A stretch of DNA of 64,000 bases from Hyaloraphidium curvatum (lineage: Eukaryota > Monoblepharomycota > Hyaloraphidiomycetes > Hyaloraphidiales > Hyaloraphidiaceae): assembly GCA_025558095.1 (NCBI GenBank), contig JAIVFI010000038.1:452612-516611 (forward strand), written 5' to 3'. Each line of letters opens with the position of its first letter. The first letter of the stretch is position 1. Both the position numbers and the translations under genes were made by a program. This document shows positions 62,632-64,000 of the stretch, piece after piece. The notes beneath the pieces are model-generated. The model saw nothing but the letters and a program-made list of their open reading frames with translations. It was not told where the DNA came from and did not search any database.

Positions 62632-63608
62632 GCGTTCTTATGATAAGAGACAATGCCCTTCTAACGGTAAAGGACGGCGCCTGGTCGAACGCGGCACGGA
62701 CGCTATCGCCACGCGCACCTCGGAATGTGAACCGTGACGAGGCTGGAGTGGCTGAAGTATGAACCCACGGTGGCTGAAGTATGAACCCACGGTGGCCAAC
62801 GCGTGGACGACCCAGTTCAATGTTCCCTGGGACGGGAGTATCATAGCGATGCCCTTGTATGATCTGAGCGGTGTTGACCTGCATGAAACTACACATCCAT
62901 CGCGAGAGATTTGTGTGAGTCCGAGCCGAAGTCGGCGTAATGCTCCGACACCCGCGGGCATGCACAAAAAAACGTTACACCACTCTTTAAAGTGTGAGGA
63001 ACGTGAACAGGGCTATGGTTCGTCCACGCTTCGCCGATACATAGAGTCAGTACCCCGTCATGTGCTCGCCAGTTCGATGCCGGCTACCGCTGTTGTGCTG
63101 TGCGTAGTGCGCAGCCGGCCACGACCTCTTTCCAGAGAGATCGGACGTCCGACCACGTGCAAATCGGCAGGCAAGTGTCATTTACCCAATCCGATGGCGT
63201 CACCGTTGTCTGGGCTCTGCGAGCGGACTCGTCTCAGGGCCCAGACGTGGGATACGGAGCCACGCCGGAGGTACCGGACGGCCGGGGTTCCCGAATACAC
63301 CTCCGAACAGGTACAAAAGCGGCAGGCAGGGGTTCTCTAGCCAATGTGGCGGCACGTTTGACGTCCGGGCCGTCCAATCGGATGCGGTTCGGACCCAAGT
63401 GGCGACGCGGGATGCCGCAGCGGGGGTACCGTGTCGCGGGGGTTGCCGAACTCCCCTCCGACCCCGCGCCCGTCGGCACTCAGGCGCGCTCCACCGAGTC
63501 CAATGGCATCATCGACAACCGGCACGTCCGATCGGAAGCAATTCGGTGCCCGGTTGCGGCGTCTTGTCGGTCCGGAGGCTCAGCGAGGGTTGCGGCCGTC
63601 GAAACACG

Positions 63609-63645
63609 CCCTGGTCGGCGCAGTTGCCAGCAGCGTCCGATCCCA
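63609..63645. repeat. Diverged direct repeat, copy 2
   Basis: 37 bp starting CCCTGGTCGGCGCAGTTGCC, the partner of 62595-62631. On the minus strand both copies read L-G-[SA]-D-A-A-G-[ND]-C-A-[DG]-Q-G, which may mean they derive from duplicated coding sequence. Confidence 0.75.
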
Positions 63646-63878
63646 ACACTCTAACGATAAAAGACGGTGACATTTCGAGTTCGACGCGCAGCGAGAGGGA
63701 GTGGCGGTGGTGCGGGAAAGAGATGGTGTGGTAGGAGTCCCTTCACTTGCCTCACTTGCCGCGGTTGGCGCAGCGAAACGGCGAAACGGGACACGGCAAG
63801 AACCGGCCTGGAGACACGGATGGTGTTGCAATCCATCCGTCAGCTCACATGTTCGTGCTGTCCACCGCATCGGCCGCG

Positions 63879-64000
63879 TCAAGCACCCCTCATCGCCCCC
63901 TCGAGCGCGATCTCCGCCAGCAGCTCGTACAGCGGCCGCGGCTGCACCATCGAGCTCGCCCACGACCCGGCAATCGCCGCCGATAGGAGCGGCAAGATCC
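63879..64000 (-). CDS. C-terminal end of an unidentified protein (continues right of the window)
   Basis: A minus-strand frame ends at TGA 63879-63881 and encodes LPLLSAAIAGSWASSMVQPR, then PLYELLAEIALEGAMRGA. It reads like a genuine C-terminus with a helix, and the GC content rises again here. Too short to assign a family, and the frame could be wrong. Confidence 0.4.
   Translation of the reverse strand, partial: ILPLLSAAIAGSWASSMVQPRPLYELLAEIALEGAMRGA

Larger units (their letters stand above)
62215..63878. other. Repeat-containing region, no complete gene recognised
   Basis: It contains the probable first exon of the previous gene (RGG-like, near 62300-62440) and then about 1.3 kb of weakly coding, lower-GC sequence. 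Diverged repeats are present: the 37-bp pair listed separately, and looser similarity between about 63187-63330 and 63374-63480, sharing CCAATC(C/G)GATG, GGTACCG and (C/G)GGGGTT(C/G)CCGAA in the same order. Scattered direct similarity of this kind suggests an old mobile element or expanded satellite, but no transposase, LTR or terminal inverted repeat was seen. Confidence 0.4.

Noticed and set aside
1-64000. Viral, transposon, CRISPR or tRNA elements
   Set aside because: No integrase, transposase, reverse transcriptase, capsid gene, spaced repeat array or cloverleaf with a convincing B-box was recognised on either strand.

Overview
This window is nuclear DNA from a GC-rich, gene-dense eukaryote. 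Nearly every multi-exon gene can only be read through by removing short GT-AG introns of about 40-75 bp, often with GTGGGT, GTGCGT or GTGAGC donors. The gene content points to a fungus, probably an early-diverging (chytrid-like) lineage: a Fat1/FATP-type acyl-CoA synthetase, an ABCC pump, a GH16 enzyme of CRH type with cysteine-rich modules, a glyoxal/galactose-oxidase-like protein, a PRISE-type reductase, a fungal-style MscL channel, and an LRR-transmembrane-SH3 protein. The lineage call is inference from families recognised by eye. No search was run.

Layout. 0-13 kb: end of an SSUH2-like gene, a beta-lactamase-fold hydrolase, a DUF3237 protein, a 2OG-Fe(II) oxygenase, an HtrA protease, a full SSUH2-like gene, an FkbM-type methyltransferase and the LRR-TM-SH3 protein. 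13-22 kb: a cysteine-rich PAN-like secreted protein, a P-loop ATPase, a PhyH dioxygenase, an unknown protein, a DUF707-like membrane protein and a two-repeat lectin-like protein. 22-34 kb: FATP acyl-CoA synthetase, ABCC transporter, F-box-like protein and class III aminotransferase, all on the plus strand. 35-40 kb: MscL channel with an EF-hand, alpha/beta hydrolase, thioredoxin-like protein, a second PAN-like protein and an F-box/LRR-like gene. 40-49 kb: a tandem pair of an unrecognised multi-pass membrane family, the GH16 enzyme, a second PhyH and an F-box protein. 49-59 kb: two head-to-head thioesterase-like paralogues, a broken SDR gene beside a degenerate MYND fragment, the oxidase with a giant Ser/Thr stalk, a membrane methyltransferase and the PRISE reductase. 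59-64 kb: less GC-rich, with a disordered many-exon nuclear-type protein, diverged repeats and a gene running off the right edge.

Themes. Local duplication is common: SSUH2-like, PAN-like, multi-pass membrane and thioesterase-like pairs all sit within this window, in tandem, head-to-head or dispersed arrangement, and two of the pairs keep intron position and phase. Lipid and small-molecule chemistry is over-represented (FATP, ABCC, two PhyH, two thioesterase-like, PRISE, SDR remnant, beta-lactamase-like, DUF3237), but there is no polyketide or non-ribosomal peptide synthase, so I do not call a biosynthetic cluster. The most unusual candidates are the EF-hand/MscL fusion (34.9-36.3 kb) and the multi-pass CPC membrane family (40.7-43.9 kb).

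Exon boundaries were set by hand from splice signals, reading-frame continuity and family alignment from memory. Start codons are the least certain part. No tRNA, rRNA, CRISPR or complete transposon was recognised.
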